NCBI GenBank assembly: GCA_025890175.1
Contig: JANPYM010000018.1
Location: 508,071-572,070, forward strand
Direction: 5' to 3'
Source: Ciborinia camelliae
Taxonomy: Eukaryota; Ascomycota; Leotiomycetes; Helotiales; Sclerotiniaceae
DNA: 64,000 nucleotides
The translations under genes were made by a program, and so were the position numbers. This document shows positions 42,884 to 54,885 of this stretch, in pieces; positions within the stretch are counted from its first letter, which is position 1, and each line of letters begins with the position of its first letter. The notes beneath the pieces were generated by a model, which had not been told where the DNA came from, made no database searches, and saw only the letters and a list, made by a program, of their open reading frames with translations.

Positions 42884-44813
42884 ATGGCGTTCAATTTCAA
42901 CTGGTCGCCTTTAACGGCAGATGCGGAATTTTATCAAAGAGCTCAAGAGATGCTCACGGCAGCTCTCAATAAATCACCCAAGCCACCCATTATCAAGGAT
43001 GATATTTTGGTCAACGAGTTAAACTTGGGTTCGGTCCCTCCAGATTTGGAGATATTGGAGATTGGGGATTTGGCAGAGGATAGGTTCAGGGGAATTTTCA
43101 AGATGTGCTATTCTGGTGATGCTTTCTTGACTTTGAAAACAAGAGTTCAGGTATGTCTATCAATCGTCCTCATCTTCGTATCCTTGGGAGTATCTGGCGT
43201 CTTTTCACACAAATCTTCATTCTCCCACTTTTGATTGACCATTTTGTCGGGTGATAAAAATGAGTTGTCATTGCAGACGCGCATAGAGGGGGGAGGGGGT
43301 TGCATTTTGATTTAACCGCTCAGCTCGCATATTCACATATACTTCACATGATTATAATATCACGTATGCTAATCTCTCAACACAGGCTAATCCTCTTAAC
43401 AATCATTTGTTTTCGAAACCATCATTCACATCCCCACAACCCCTCGCGGCAGATGCGGGGCTCACGATTCCATTACAAATTACCTTGTCGGAAATCAAGT
43501 TATCCGCCTTCATCATTGTGGTGTTCTCGAAGCAAAAAGGATTGACTTTGGTCTTCCGTAATGACCCTCTCGAATCCCTGAAGGTCTCATCCACCTTTGA
43601 CTCAATTCCTTTTATCAAGGACTATCTACAGAAGGAAATTGAACAACAATTGAGGACTTTGATGATGGATGAGTTACCCGCTATTATTCACAGGTTGTCA
43701 TTGAGATTATGGTGTCCGGAATATAGAGCAAAGGAAGATCAAGAGATGGCAGAAGCTGCAAAGAAAGCAAAAGATGAAGTGGCGATAGATCCATTTGCAA
43801 GCCCACCACAAGATGCGGTCGATGCGCGTGGAAATGTTTTAGATGCAACCGAGATATCCAATTTATCATTAGATGGTGGGTCAGAGATCCACTCCTTGTT
43901 CTCACAAAAGAATCTACTTCGATTGGCGGCACTCACAAACTCTCATCGAACTTTGTCTCTCTTCACTCCTTCTATTCGAGATGCAGTATTTCGAGCATGG
44001 GCACCATCAGACAGGGGAGATTCTGTTGGAACAACTACACCAACAAACCCTTCGCTCCATAGACCTCAATCATCCATTGGAGGTCAAAGTACCACCTACA
44101 CATTTTCAAACCGAAGTTCTGATGATGGGCATGGGGGTATGCCATCCAGACCATCATTGGTCAATATGAATTCGGTTACAACAGGACTCAGTCTTGGTTC
44201 AAATCGAGGTTCAAGGTCACATTCTACAAGAAAGAAGAAGAATAGAGTGGTCAACTTGAGAAAACCCAAAACCACAGATGATGTCGGTGAGAGTGGTGAA
44301 AGTGAGACTGCTTCAACAACTGCAGTGTCCGAACCAATCATCCCATCTCGTATCCCAGAAGAACCAGAGGATATTCCTGTCACTCCACCACCCGGAAAGG
44401 TCCGATTTAACAGTGTTGACCTTGGAGACTCGCCTAAGAAAATGCAACCATCTCGTTCTATGACTCCTGAACAAGGGAAGATGGATCAAGTTCCAACACT
44501 CACTGTAGAACCTGCTACACCAATCCAGTCTCAACATCAGAAACGCCCGGTATACAACCAATCAGCTTTCACATCATATACTTCTGAGAAATCAGCAACT
44601 ACGCCACCACATACATCATTCTCATACCCACATGGCCTTCATTTCTCGACAACTGAATCACCATCTGGAATTCTTGAACAAGCCTGGATCATGAAGATGG
44701 CTTCTGAAATTGCTCGTCGTCAACATGATGATAAAACTTCTCGTGAAGGGTTCTGGTCCACATCAAGTAATGGAGATGATGCACCTCCTGCTTATGAACC
44801 TCAAGCCTTGTAA
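42884..44813 (+). CDS. MDM34: ERMES subunit Mdm34
   Basis: Two exons, 42884-43150 and 43386-44813, flank a 235-nt intron (GTATGT...ACACAG), the longest coding intron in the window, and give 564 residues. Mdm34 is an outer mitochondrial membrane part of the ER-mitochondria encounter structure and carries phospholipids between the two membranes. The protein starts with the invariant [10 protein letters not shown] block. The SMP lipid-binding domain spans about residues 1-200 ([26 protein letters not shown], then the [23 protein letters not shown] stretch and LRLWCPEY). The rest is disordered, with basic clusters ([14 protein letters not shown]) and an end ([20 protein letters not shown]) that is conserved in filamentous fungi. 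Confidence 0.95.
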
Positions 44814-45900
44814 TGTAGGATTTGTTACATTCAATTCACCCGTGTACAACATATCAAATCTTTCATTTGTTCATCCTTTCACTGGAGTTTTATGGGGATA
44901 ATAACGGACTTACGAACACTCCACTCTTTTGTGTTTCTGGAAGTACCTAATATTGAAAACTTTGGTGCTGCGATTTAGCGATTTTGATTTCTACCGGACA
45001 AGGAAAAGCTAAACCTCATGGGAGGTTTGGTCTAATTTGGATGGATGGATGTTTGGGGTTTTGGTTAGGTTGGATTGGGGTTGGGGTTGGAGAACTTAAT
45101 TATTGTGGGTGATTCGGTGGCAGGTATATAAAAAAGTTGATTCTTGAGGGTTTTTCTTCATTTTGAGCGATTTGATTGCATAGGGTTGGTTGTTGAGTCC
45201 TGATTATATCTTGATGATATTGTGGGTGTGTTGTGGAGGTGGAGATGCAGATGGAGATGGTGGTGGATGTTGTTTTGGATTATTATATACCTATATAGGC
45301 GGGACTTTAACGACTCCTTTTTCTCGCAAATCGTTTGAAGCGATGGTGGTTCTCGGGAACTAACGAATTTCTTTTTTTTTCTTCCTTTTTTTGTCTTTGT
45401 CTTTGCCCCGACCTTCTTGAAATGGACTCGGAGGAACATTAGAGCAGGGGGAAAGAAAATGGCGCAGAGAAAGAGGAAGAGGAGGAGGAGGATGATGAGG
45501 AGGGGGAAACAGAGAAAGAGGAAGATGAGGAGAAAATTAGTGTGTGTGTGAGAGAGAGAGAGTTAGAGGGGAAAATGAAATGAAATAAATGAAGTTTTTT
45601 TCAAGATAACTTTTTTTGTTCTTGGTGGTGGTGGTGTATTATTATTCTAGATTGCGAGGGGATTGTGAGGAGAGGCGAGGGGGATGAGGGGGGTGAGGAG
45701 GATGGAATAGATAGATGGATAAATGAATGGATAGATGATGGGATAGATGAGGGGATGGATGAGGGGAAAATTCATATTTATCTACTCCAGCCTTCTACGA
45801 ATTTCTTGGGATATTTCTTGTGATTGTGATTGTGATTGTGATGCGGATTGTGATTTACTTGTTATGGTGTAATGATTTGATGATTTGATATTTATTGGTT

Positions 45901-46005
45901 GTATGTATGTATGTATATATCTAGATAGTATATGTATATATGTATGTATATATGTATGTGGTATATGTATGTATGTATGTGTATATGTATGTATGGTATA
46001 TGTAT
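45901..46005. repeat. TATG/TATA degenerate microsatellite
   Basis: Alternating GTAT, TATG and TATA units over about 105 bp. The repeats look in-frame on the plus strand (MYICMYIC-like peptides), but this is a composition effect. Confidence 0.85.
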
Positions 46006-46050
46006 ATTATTAAGATCAGTTCAGATCAGATCAGTTCAGATCTTAAGTCT

Positions 46051-46118
46051 GGGAGAGGGGGAGAGGGGGAGAGGGGGGAGAGGGGGAGAGGGGGAGAGGG
46101 GGAGAGGGGAAGAGGGAG
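46051..46118. repeat. GGGGGAGA purine minisatellite
   Basis: About nine 7-8 bp copies of GGGGAGA on the plus strand, next to the TATG array. Confidence 0.85.
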
Positions 46119-46905
46119 AATGTTATGTTTATATTTAGGACTATTTGTTCATGTTGAAGTTAATGGATAGATGGATGAATGATGAATCTATTTCCTATCC
46201 CTATTCCTATCCCCCCCTATTCTGTTTTCATTCCACTTCCATATCAACTTCAATTATCTCCCACCCGATCACCCTTCACATCTCCCATCTCCCCTCCTTC
46301 CCTTCGCTTCCCTCCCCATCCCATCTGCAACCCAACCAAACCAGAGAAGAGCGAGCAGACCAGACCAAACCGCTATCTATATCTCTCTCTACCTCTATAT
46401 TGATCCTACTCTATCTCTATCTCTCTATCCCTCTATCCTCCTCCACTTCTCCACCCTCCTCGATTCATCATACAGATATAATCATACACCATAGATTTAT
46501 TTAATTCTCCCCAACTCATGTATGTCATACTACCAACCAATTCCCGCACCTATTTCGATCTCGAGGTTCCTAGTCCAAATATAGATTTTGGTCCCGTCTG
46601 GGTGATTCAACTCGTCTTATTCTGAGTATTGTCCTGCTTGATACGCTGTGCGCTAAGGATAGTAGCGAGGTGACGTGAGGAAAGATAGTCTAGCGATATG
46701 AGGTAATGCAATGAACTTATGAGCCGAATCCCAAATTTGATAAGTGGTTGAGTAGAATCGATATCAGACTTCCGGGAGCGTAGAATTAGGTGATGAGTTA
46801 AGGTATCTCCAACGCATAGTCGAAAATTTGCGGACCTCATCCCTAATCGTGATTTCCACACCACTTCCCCCCCCCTCCCCGTCTCCATTATCAAAATATC
46901 TCTCA

Positions 46906-47773
46906 TCAGTATTTCTCCAACTCGGCTTTCAATCTCTTCAACTCATCTTCCTTCTCCTTCAATTCTTTCCTCGTCGCCTCATTTAAAATATCCACCTTCT
47001 TTTTCCCCTCCGTCAACCTCTTAAGTTCCAACCTCTCCGTCTCCCTACTAAATGGTTGTCCCGGTCTACTCGTAAGTGGAACCAATGCGGTTCTCTCTCC
47101 CACACTCCCGACCATTCCTCCCCTCATCGTTCTCGTCCCTTTTCCTTTCCCTCCATTCGTCTTCTCCCTCGGCATTGGATTCGTAAGTAGTTCGTAAAAT
47201 TGTTCATAAGGTTCATTAAAAACCATCTCGTCATATGTCCAAGCGTGCACCTCATTCTCCTTGGCCTGTTTCTCCATTGTTTGTTCGTCGCCATATGGTT
47301 GTAGTTGAAGATGGTGCCAGAAGGTTTGGGGTTTCTCGTTGGCGATTGGATCGTAGAAGATTTTTATTTGAATATCGAAACCTCCCCAACCTGTTTCTGT
47401 TACTTCGAAAGGTTCGCCAGGTTTGACGTTGTCAATTACTATTAAATTCGCATGATAGATTAGCATTTGTTATAAGTAAAACCGAATACCAACACCAATA
47501 CAAAAACAACCTCCCCTTCCCCCCCAAAAAAAACTCACATCTGTGCTGCTGCGGAAAACTCTCATGCAACTTAAACTGAACCTTCCGACACCAATAAGTA
47601 ATATCCACATCATCCACCCCCTTGACAAATAACGTCCATTGATGCGTATGATCCTCCGGCGTCCCCTCCGGCTTGGGATATTTCTCACTGAACGCGTGGG
47701 ATGTGGAGCCGTATACAAAGGGTCGGGATATCGAGACGCCTTTGACTCGTTTTTGTGTGTTGGGCGGTGCCAT
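46906..47773 (-). CDS. YAF9: YEATS-domain protein Yaf9
   Basis: Two exons, 47773-47539 and 47438-46906, flank a 100-nt intron (GTGAGT donor, AATAG acceptor) and give 255 residues. Yaf9 reads acylated histone H3 and is a shared subunit of the SWR1 and NuA4 chromatin complexes in the nucleus. The YEATS domain (about residues 8-135) has [50 protein letters not shown] and [12 protein letters not shown]. The acyl-lysine aromatic pocket (the W of the TETGWG motif and the F/Y region) looks intact. A lysine- and glutamate-rich C-terminal coiled coil (about 210-255) binds complex partners. It is divergent from the Coq11-like gene with a 576-bp spacer. Confidence 0.95.
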
Positions 47774-48349
47774 TTTTTTATTGTTTGGATTGGAGGTTTG
47801 AGTTGGAGGTTGGAGGTTGGAGGTTAGAGGTTAGAGGTTGGATGTTGGATGTTGGATGTTGGTTGTAGATTGGATTTGTTGGTGAGGGGGTACTGGTGGT
47901 GGTAGTAGAGTGTCAATATGTCAAAGTCAAGATTCAAGAACCTTAGACGCGGTTCGGGAATGAATGGATGGATTGATCAGATCAAATCTGTAGGGCGCAA
48001 TTTAAGGTTTAAGCTAAATTAGCGTATGGAATCATCTGGATTGATGACATAACCATTAAAACGTCCCTACTAATAAATTTTGTTAGAGCTCACTGGTCGA
48101 TGGTCAATGCTTCAAAATCCCATTCCAATAATTGATGTGACGTCTATCTACGGACTATAAAACATCCGATGAGTACCAGGGTCTAGAGAATATTCAATCA
48201 TCGGATATCTACTTAGACAACCTTAATACATTTTCCCTTCCAAGATACTTTTTCCTCACATCTTACTCTTTCTTACTCCCACTCTCATCTTACTCGACTC
48301 ATTTACATTTACATTATATTGAAAATTTGAGAGAGAGAGAAACGAAACA
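47774..48349. other. Divergent promoter region, YAF9 / Coq11-like gene
   Basis: A 576-bp spacer. A tandem GGAGGTTGGAGGTT repeat (about 47795-47865) lies just upstream of YAF9 and can affect its leader. A CT-rich segment precedes the Coq11-like start. Confidence 0.55.
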
Positions 48350-49519
48350 ATGTCAACAACCAAGAAATTAGTAGTCTGTGGCGGGAATGGATTTTTAGGT
48401 TCGAGGATTTGTAAATCGGCGGTTGCGAGAGGTTGGAATGTTACTTCTATCAGGTATGTATGTATGAAGTTATTGTTACAGTTGTAGTTCCGAGCTCTCA
48501 TTTTGAAATTGAAACTTCATTCATGAAGATTGAATGAAGATTGAATGAAGATTGAAGATTGAAGTCACAATCCAATGCTAATACCAATACGAATAAAGTC
48601 GCTCCGGTGAACCAATATGGTCCTCAGTCACCTCCTCAACCACTCCACCACCTTGGTCTCATAAAGTAACATGGGAACGCGCTGATATTCTTAAACCCTC
48701 TACTTATGCCCCTCGTATGTATATCCAATCCAATATAGTCCCTTGCTTGATCTTTCATATCTCCTCTCTCCATTTCCTCTCCGCTTCCATCCCACCACAA
48801 CTTTCACACGGCCCCAAACCCTATATACAATCCAAGAACCCTACTAACCCCTCCTCCCCCACCACCTAGTCCTCAAATCCGCCGACTACGTAATCCACAG
48901 CATGGGAATCCTCCTCGAAGCCGACTACAAAGCCGTAATCTCCGGACGAGAATCCCCCCTCTCAGGCCTCACCCGCGCATTCTCCACCACCAAAGCCGGT
49001 TCCCAGAACCCGCTAACCCGAAAACCCAACGAAGATTTACACGCGCAAGAAAAAGACGGTCAGATCACCTACGAGCTGATGAATCGGGACTCGGCCATCA
49101 CATTAGCATCCGAAGCAAACCGCGAAAAGGTCCCCGCGTTCGCATATATAAGTGCAGCGGGTGGAGCGCCCGTTTTGCCTAGGAGATATATTGAGACGAA
49201 AAGAGCGGCCGAGAGTACCATTGCGAGTGAGTTTCCAATGATGAGATGTGTGTTTGTTAGGCCGGGTATGTTGTATGATAGTTCGAGGAAAATTACTATG
49301 CCATTGGCTGCGGCGACGGGGTTGGGGGCGGCGTTTAATGGTCTCACGGGGGGTATATTTGGGGGGATTATGGGGGCTGCGGGGGTTAAACCTTTGAAGG
49401 CTGATGTGGTTGCTGAGGCTGTGGTGGAGGCTTTGAGTGAGGAGAGTGTGAAGGGTCCGGTTGAGATCAAGGAGATTGAACAGTTGGCTGAGAAAGCTTG
49501 GAGGAAGGGTATGTTATAA
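48350..49519 (+). CDS. Coq11-like mitochondrial NAD(P)-binding protein
   Basis: Three exons, 48350-48453, 48599-48714 and 48870-49519, flank introns of 145 and 155 nt and give 289 residues. The protein is an atypical short-chain dehydrogenase/reductase of the yeast Coq11 (YLR290C) type, found with the mitochondrial coenzyme Q complex. The Rossmann motif GGNGFLG is at residues 11-17, and YIETK (180-184) supplies the Tyr-x3-Lys pair. The VIHSMGILLEADYK and RPGMLYDSSRKI blocks are typical of the group. The second exon carries the RSGEP... WSHKVTWERADIL stretch, which is otherwise lost. No mitochondrial presequence is obvious ahead of the Rossmann fold. The 3' end converges with SYF2 (113-bp gap). 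Confidence 0.9.
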
Positions 49520-49632
49520 AATGTGTAATGATCAAAAGTTGTCGGTTTTGGTCTTGTCTTGTATTTTATAGAGTGTATGAACAAAACTCCGCATAATCTT
49601 CCCATAATATTCCCACCCATTCCTTGTATAAA

Positions 49633-50620
49633 TTATATCGCTGTGCCGCGCTCAAAACTATCCCTGACTTCCGCAGTGTACTATGGAAATGTTAGCAGAT
49701 GTGAAGAATGAAAGAATATAATATCTGCTTACCTTATTGTAAAACCTCGATAACTTCTGGTTAAACTGCTTATTCTTATCATTGATATAAGTAACATCCC
49801 CATCCTCCCCATTCGCCGCATTCCTCGCCTTCTGCTTCTTCAACCTCGCTTCCTCCGCCTGCTGCAAGTCCTTCACCAGTCGATCTACCGCCGCCTTCTC
49901 CGGTTTATGCTCCACAAACCCCGTCGAATCCGCCGTGCTATAAAACGTCCCATCCTTATCTACAGCAACCAATTCCCCATCATCAGTCTCCACGATCTCA
50001 AGACCCCCCGAAGCCGCGGCTCGCTCCACCGCCGCCATCTTCTCCTTCTCGTAAAACTCCATGTCCGGCTTTAAATCCCGGATCTGTCGCTTGTACACCT
50101 TGCGACTGTCTTGTCGATAATCTTGAAATGCTTGATCGTCCCGGTGCGCTTCCTTTTTCTTCAAACGCTTATCCCATCGTTCGCTCTCTTCAATGGTCCA
50201 ATCCCAGGCTCGCTTTCGCTCGAAATCTTCACCCGCTGCTTCGGCATCCGCTTTCATTAAATTATGTGATGCGATGGCGGATTTGCGATTCAGTGATACG
50301 AGGAGGTTGGGATCGGTAGCTAGTCGTTGTGATTCGAGAGTGGCTTCTTTGAGATTCTTTTGCGCGGATGATTTGGCTCGTGCTTGGAGGGCTTTGAATC
50401 GCTCTTGTCGTTCTTTGGCTTTGGCCAAGGCGTCGGATGTTGTTGATGATGAGGAGGAGGAGGAAGAGGTGGTCGTTGGTGTGGGTTCGCTGACTTTCTT
50501 GGGTATCGCCTCCGATGGAGTGTCTACTGATGGTTCGGCGCCGGTGATGCCATCAAGTGGTTGCACTTCCTCTGATGATTCCGCTGTTGCGCGTGTCTTT
50601 CTCTTTTTCGCAGGTGGCAT
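49633..50620 (-). CDS. SYF2: Pre-mRNA splicing factor Syf2
   Basis: Two exons, 50620-49733 and 49680-49633, flank a 52-nt intron (GTAAGC, GCTAACA, CCATAG) and give 311 residues. Syf2 is a Prp19/NineTeen-complex-associated factor in spliceosomes. The long helical body is present (FKALQARAKSSAQKNLKEATLESQRL, RAWDWTIEESERWDKRLKKKE, QAFQDYRQDSRKVYKRQIRDLKPDM), followed by the GDVTYINDKNKQFNQKLSRFYNKY block. The small second exon completes that conserved end with YTAEVRDSFERGTAI. A Ser/Thr-rich N-terminus starts with MPPAKKRK, a likely nuclear signal. It is divergent from the gene at 51012 across 391 bp. Confidence 0.95.
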
Positions 50621-51011
50621 GATTGAGAAATTTGCGATGGATTTTTGGTTTAATAGGTAGAGGTCGAGATTTGTAATTTTTCTTGTTGTGAACTTAAAGT
50701 TGCGTTATGAACTTGAAGTTGAGATCTGAACTTATTAAAGTTCAGTTCAGTTCTCAAAATGAAGGTGGTTAAATTTGAGAGGTCAGAAAAGAAGCTAGGC
50801 TTACGCTAAAAGATGTTCCGATGACTAAGATCTCTCCCGTACAGCTTTACCCCGGATTTACGAGAGCTAGCGGACTGCGGCATTGTAATAATAATTTGAT
50901 AGCTTCAACTGTTTGATAACTTCAAGTCAATCTTAGAATAATTTCAAATACTATTCACTATTCCGCGTCCAATACACATGAAATACACATTTAACATCAA
51001 ACTTCACAAAC
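50621..51011. other. Divergent promoter region, SYF2 / putative mitochondrial protein
   Basis: A 391-bp spacer with no coding model. AACTTGAAGTT-like tandem sequences lie near 50690-50735. Confidence 0.5.
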
Positions 51012-51740
51012 ATGAATCTCCAAAAAGGGATTTGGTCGTCATTATGTCGTCGCTCTATCAAACCATCAAATCCCCCCACAATCTCAAAATCCACAAGAAG
51101 ATTCAAGTGGACCTACAAAAGTGAAGAACCACTCATCCTCCCACGAGTAGTTATCGACCTCGAAGCTCCTGATAATCCCGCCGTACGCGACTACGATGAA
51201 ACCAAAGACAATATCCCTACTCGTTTTCAAAAACAAATCATAAGATCAAACGATAAAGCCATCGCTAGACGAACACGCCTAGTGCGCAAACAATTGGAAG
51301 AAGGCGTAGAGGGATTTCCTCGCAAGAGAAATCGCAAGAATCAACGAATAAGAGATGATGCTTTGGAGCATGAGTTGGCATATAATCCCGATGCCGCACC
51401 GCCGCCTGTTACGGCTATGGATCTTATGAACTATGCACTACTTGGGAACCCATTTAGCGCGAGAGCTTCGTCGGAGAGGGTGAAACCGAGACATATACAT
51501 ATGGAGAAGTTGTTCACGGCTCACGGTATTGATTTTAAGGATACGGCGAATATGACGATTAGGACTTTGACGGAAAATTTTGATATTTCTACAGATGGGA
51601 ATGGAGTGATGACTGAGATTGCTACGGAGAATAAAGAGATTGCAAAGAAGAGGAATGAGAGAAAGAAGAAGATGATGATTGAGAGACAGATGAAGGAGGC
51701 ACAGTCCGGAGAACAGAATGGAATCCAGAAAGAGGAATGA
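51012..51740 (+). CDS. Putative mitochondrial protein, unknown function
   Basis: A single exon of 242 residues. The N-terminus (MNLQKGIWSSLCRRSIKPS) is basic, has no acidic residues for about 35 positions and is amphipathic, which suits a mitochondrial targeting sequence. The body is very basic (ARRTRLVRKQLEEG, RKRNRKNQRIRDD) with a conserved-looking middle (PPPVTAMDLMNYALLGNPFS). The end is a charged helix (AKKRNERKKKMMIERQMKEA). The composition fits a mitoribosome-associated or mitochondrial RNA-binding protein, but I cannot name a family. It follows SYF2 in a tight gene block (391-bp divergent spacer). Confidence 0.65.
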   Translation: MNLQKGIWSSLCRRSIKPSNPPTISKSTRRFKWTYKSEEPLILPRVVIDLEAPDNPAVRDYDETKDNIPTRFQKQIIRSNDKAIARRTRLVRKQLEEGVEGFPRKRNRKNQRIRDDALEHELAYNPDAAPPPVTAMDLMNYALLGNPFSARASSERVKPRHIHMEKLFTAHGIDFKDTANMTIRTLTENFDISTDGNGVMTEIATENKEIAKKRNERKKKMMIERQMKEAQSGEQNGIQKEE

Positions 51741-54700
51741 GAAGACTCCAAGTTGGACATGAGGTCAGAAATAGTCTTGGAATCGCGATAACTTCTCAAT
51801 ACTGTCTCGGAATTGTTCTCATACTCTCGATATCTGCAGGGAAATTTTCAAAATGGCAAAGAGTCACGAGCCATGGACAGATGCCATATTTCAGGATCTT
51901 GTACCTTACATGGAGGAACCTTGTGGAATCTAATAGGGGTCTCAACATATATTTTTGAATGACTTTCTACCTGGGGCATGATTCATGGTTTGGCGCTGAA
52001 ACTCATTCGCAACGAGTACAGATCATAGAAGTATGTTTGTCAGAAGGAGGTAAACAATATATAATTTGCTACCATGAACCCTATTCGTGTCATTTTGTAG
52101 CAGAAATTCCTACCTTACCATACGTATGAGGGGAGATATACATCATATAACAGATGAGAAGGATTTATCAATACAGCATCTCACAAGGAGCTTATGACAT
52201 GAGATCGAATTCAAAAATGCCCTTTGTATCAAGAATTCAAAATTCGTACTTTCTTAGATTCATTGCCATGATAGCTTCTTGTACCCCGTCCACAATACAT
52301 CTTTTTCACCGAGCAAGACTGTATATACAATGAATGCTAGATCCGTTGAAAAGGATTGGTTGTTATTTAGATACCTACCTAGGTATGTTGTTGACATACC
52401 TGATAAAAGATGAGATATAGATTTCAATTGGAATGGGCACTTCACATCTATCTAGTCACTAACATGCTGTGACTTCTCGTCTAGACTTATACTTCTAGTC
52501 TAAAATCTAAAGACTAATTACCTATCTTCATCAATCCATTTTCAATTCTCCTCTACATCCATCCAGAACATCTACTGTGACTAGGTCCCTATATCTTATT
52601 ATCCTATCCTATCCTATCCTGTAGTAGGTCATTTCTCCCTCACGCCCGAACTTCCCTTCCCGGCCCTGGAAATTCGGTCGCCCTGCAAGGCTGCATTGCA
52701 ACCCCTAAACTGGAAGCCTGAAATATTAGATATTAGATAATCTCTTGGTAAAACCTCCCTGAATCCTCCGCATCCTCCGCTTCGCATCGGATCCGAATAT
52801 TTTTCTTTTCATTTTCATTTTTATTGTACAGGAAGAAATCATTGATTGGATCACTTTATGCATATATATGTATGCACAATTGGAATGGGAGATAGATATG
52901 ATGGATGGATAGATGGATCTTATATCAACTGTATCTAGGATAGAATAGGATAGTTTTCACCCTATATCATCTAACCGTACACCATCAATCCTACAGCCTC
53001 GCCCCGCGTTGCATACTGTATTCCCTTGCCTGCAGATCATCAGTAGTCTGCATATCATATCCCGCACGCATCTCATCCCAGTCGGTCAATCAATTAGTCA
53101 GATTACTATTTATGAAAATCACTAAGCCCTACCACCAAGCTTTCAAATCCTTCCGGTATTCTCCATTCTCTCCTCTTCCGCGTCCCGCGTCTCGGATCTT
53201 TAATTCCCTCACGACGAGGAGTCATCTCAAATTGAAACTTTCATACTGGAATATAGATCTCACACATATATCTCATGTATCGTTCCAAAAGAATAAGGAA
53301 CAATAAATATAATAAAGGAACTTGGATGAGGAACACGAAGGAAATAAAACAAAATGAAATAAAATAGAACCCCCGCATCCAGAGCTGAAATATATATTAT
53401 ATATACATATATACCTGCCAATGGCTTCCTTTCTAACCAAGTCTTTGGCGGTGGGTGGGGTGCCAGATTTTAGAATAGAATGACCTCAGTTATAGGTAGG
53501 ATGTTGTGCTACCTATAAGCCAGCCACACATACATACAACACAGCCTTGGCTTGGGGTTTTGACTTTGGTTGCGTGGTTTGCTGAGGGGTTTTCCATGCA
53601 TGCATGTATGATAGGTAGATAGGTAAGTAGGTAGGCAGGTGGATGGTAATACAGAAACCAATACTTTTTGTTTGGAAAAATGACCTTGCTTACTAGGTAC
53701 TTACTTATTTCTGGGGAGTTTGGCGGGTTTCATGGAAAAGGAAAAGGAAAAGTCCCGGACTATCGGAGAGGTGAGGGGGTAAGAATCGTGAGATCTAGTG
53801 CGGCTCAACAAATCTAGTTTTCGCGAATTGCAATGGTATGATAAATGAGACGCCCTCGAGCTTCGAGATATATGTGTATGCATGGATTATGCAGTCATGC
53901 TTTTGCAGACGAATGAATAAATGAATGAATGAACGAACGGGCCAGTATGGAGTGTCAGATAGACCATGGATGGATGGATGGATGGAAGGAAGGGTGTGAG
54001 GAGTGGATGGATGGATGATTATGGAGGTGTGGGAGGTGTGGGAGGTGTGGAGGGTTTTAAAGGGGTGTGCGTTTTGGTGGGGTTTTAGACTTTAGAGGCA
54101 GGCAGGCTACTTACTAATAGTTAGAATGTCTAGAATGAATAGAATGGAGGTGTATGGCGCATAAAGACAGACAAATCATTTATAAGTGTGGTAAATAGCC
54201 AATCAATGATATTTGCAGTTAATTACGATAGATATTTAGAATTTGTTTGTATGAACATGTGATTTTAGAGAAAGTTGATCGAAAGAATATTTGTGAATAT
54301 GAATATGAAGAAAAGCAATTCATAACTGTCGTTAACAAATCAGATCCCAGCTGAGAGAATTGGCCGTAAAATTTGAATGTCTGAAACCAGCAGAACTAAT
54401 AAAAGAGACATACAAAATCTGACACTAGCAGAAGTGAATAGGAACGTATATACCAAATGAAAGGTAAATTATCATCAAGAAGAGGAGAGTGCTGCATATA
54501 AAAATATCCAAAATAAGAAGATGAAAATAAACCTGGGCATCAAGCCTTTGTACTAGTACTCGAGATATCTTGGTATCATTCGTAACTTCGTGACTCGTAA
54601 GAAGAAAAAGGAAAGCAAATATCCTGAAATGAAATGAAATTAAACCAAAACAACTCAAAAGGCAATAATCAGAAAAGCGTAGTGATTCGTCGGTTTGAGA

Positions 54701-54885
54701 CAAGTCACATATAGTTGAGGTTTTTGGCCGGCTAAAACAGGCACTAAGGGGGAAACGAGTGAGCCCTTAAACGTATGGTAATCAGAAATGGCCTGAAACC
54801 TGTTAGTTAGCTATTCTTTCTGCGAATATGTATTGGGATCTGACAGGTTGCTGATTAGCTCTGGCCAGTTGAATAGAATATTATA
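51741..54885. other. Repeat-rich spacer without supported genes
   Basis: A 3.1-kb spacer. It contains a GGAT-type array near 53970, an ACCTACCTAGGTATG element near 52373 and several TA-rich runs. Frames do not exceed 92 codons and none has a motif. Confidence 0.55.
53968..54050. repeat. GGAT/GGTGTGGGA simple repeats
   Basis: About five GGAT units followed by GGATG pairs, then three tandem GTGGGAGGT units, in non-coding DNA. Confidence 0.75.

Larger units (their letters stand above)
44814..46905. other. Low-complexity convergent spacer
   Basis: A 2.1-kb spacer between MDM34 and YAF9. It has a purine-rich tract (about 45440-45590), a TATG array, a GGGGAGA array and a C/T-rich tract (about 46180-46480). 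No coding or RNA gene is supported. Confidence 0.6.

Noticed and set aside
45932..46170. Met/Tyr-Val repeat frames over the TATG array
   Set aside because: They are translations of a microsatellite.
49069..49620. 183-codon minus-strand frame opposite the Coq11-like gene
   Set aside because: It is a shadow of a conserved coding exon, with no motif or start context of its own.
50193..50660. 155-codon plus-strand frame opposite SYF2
   Set aside because: It is a shadow frame. It includes an acidic run that mirrors the Ser run of Syf2.
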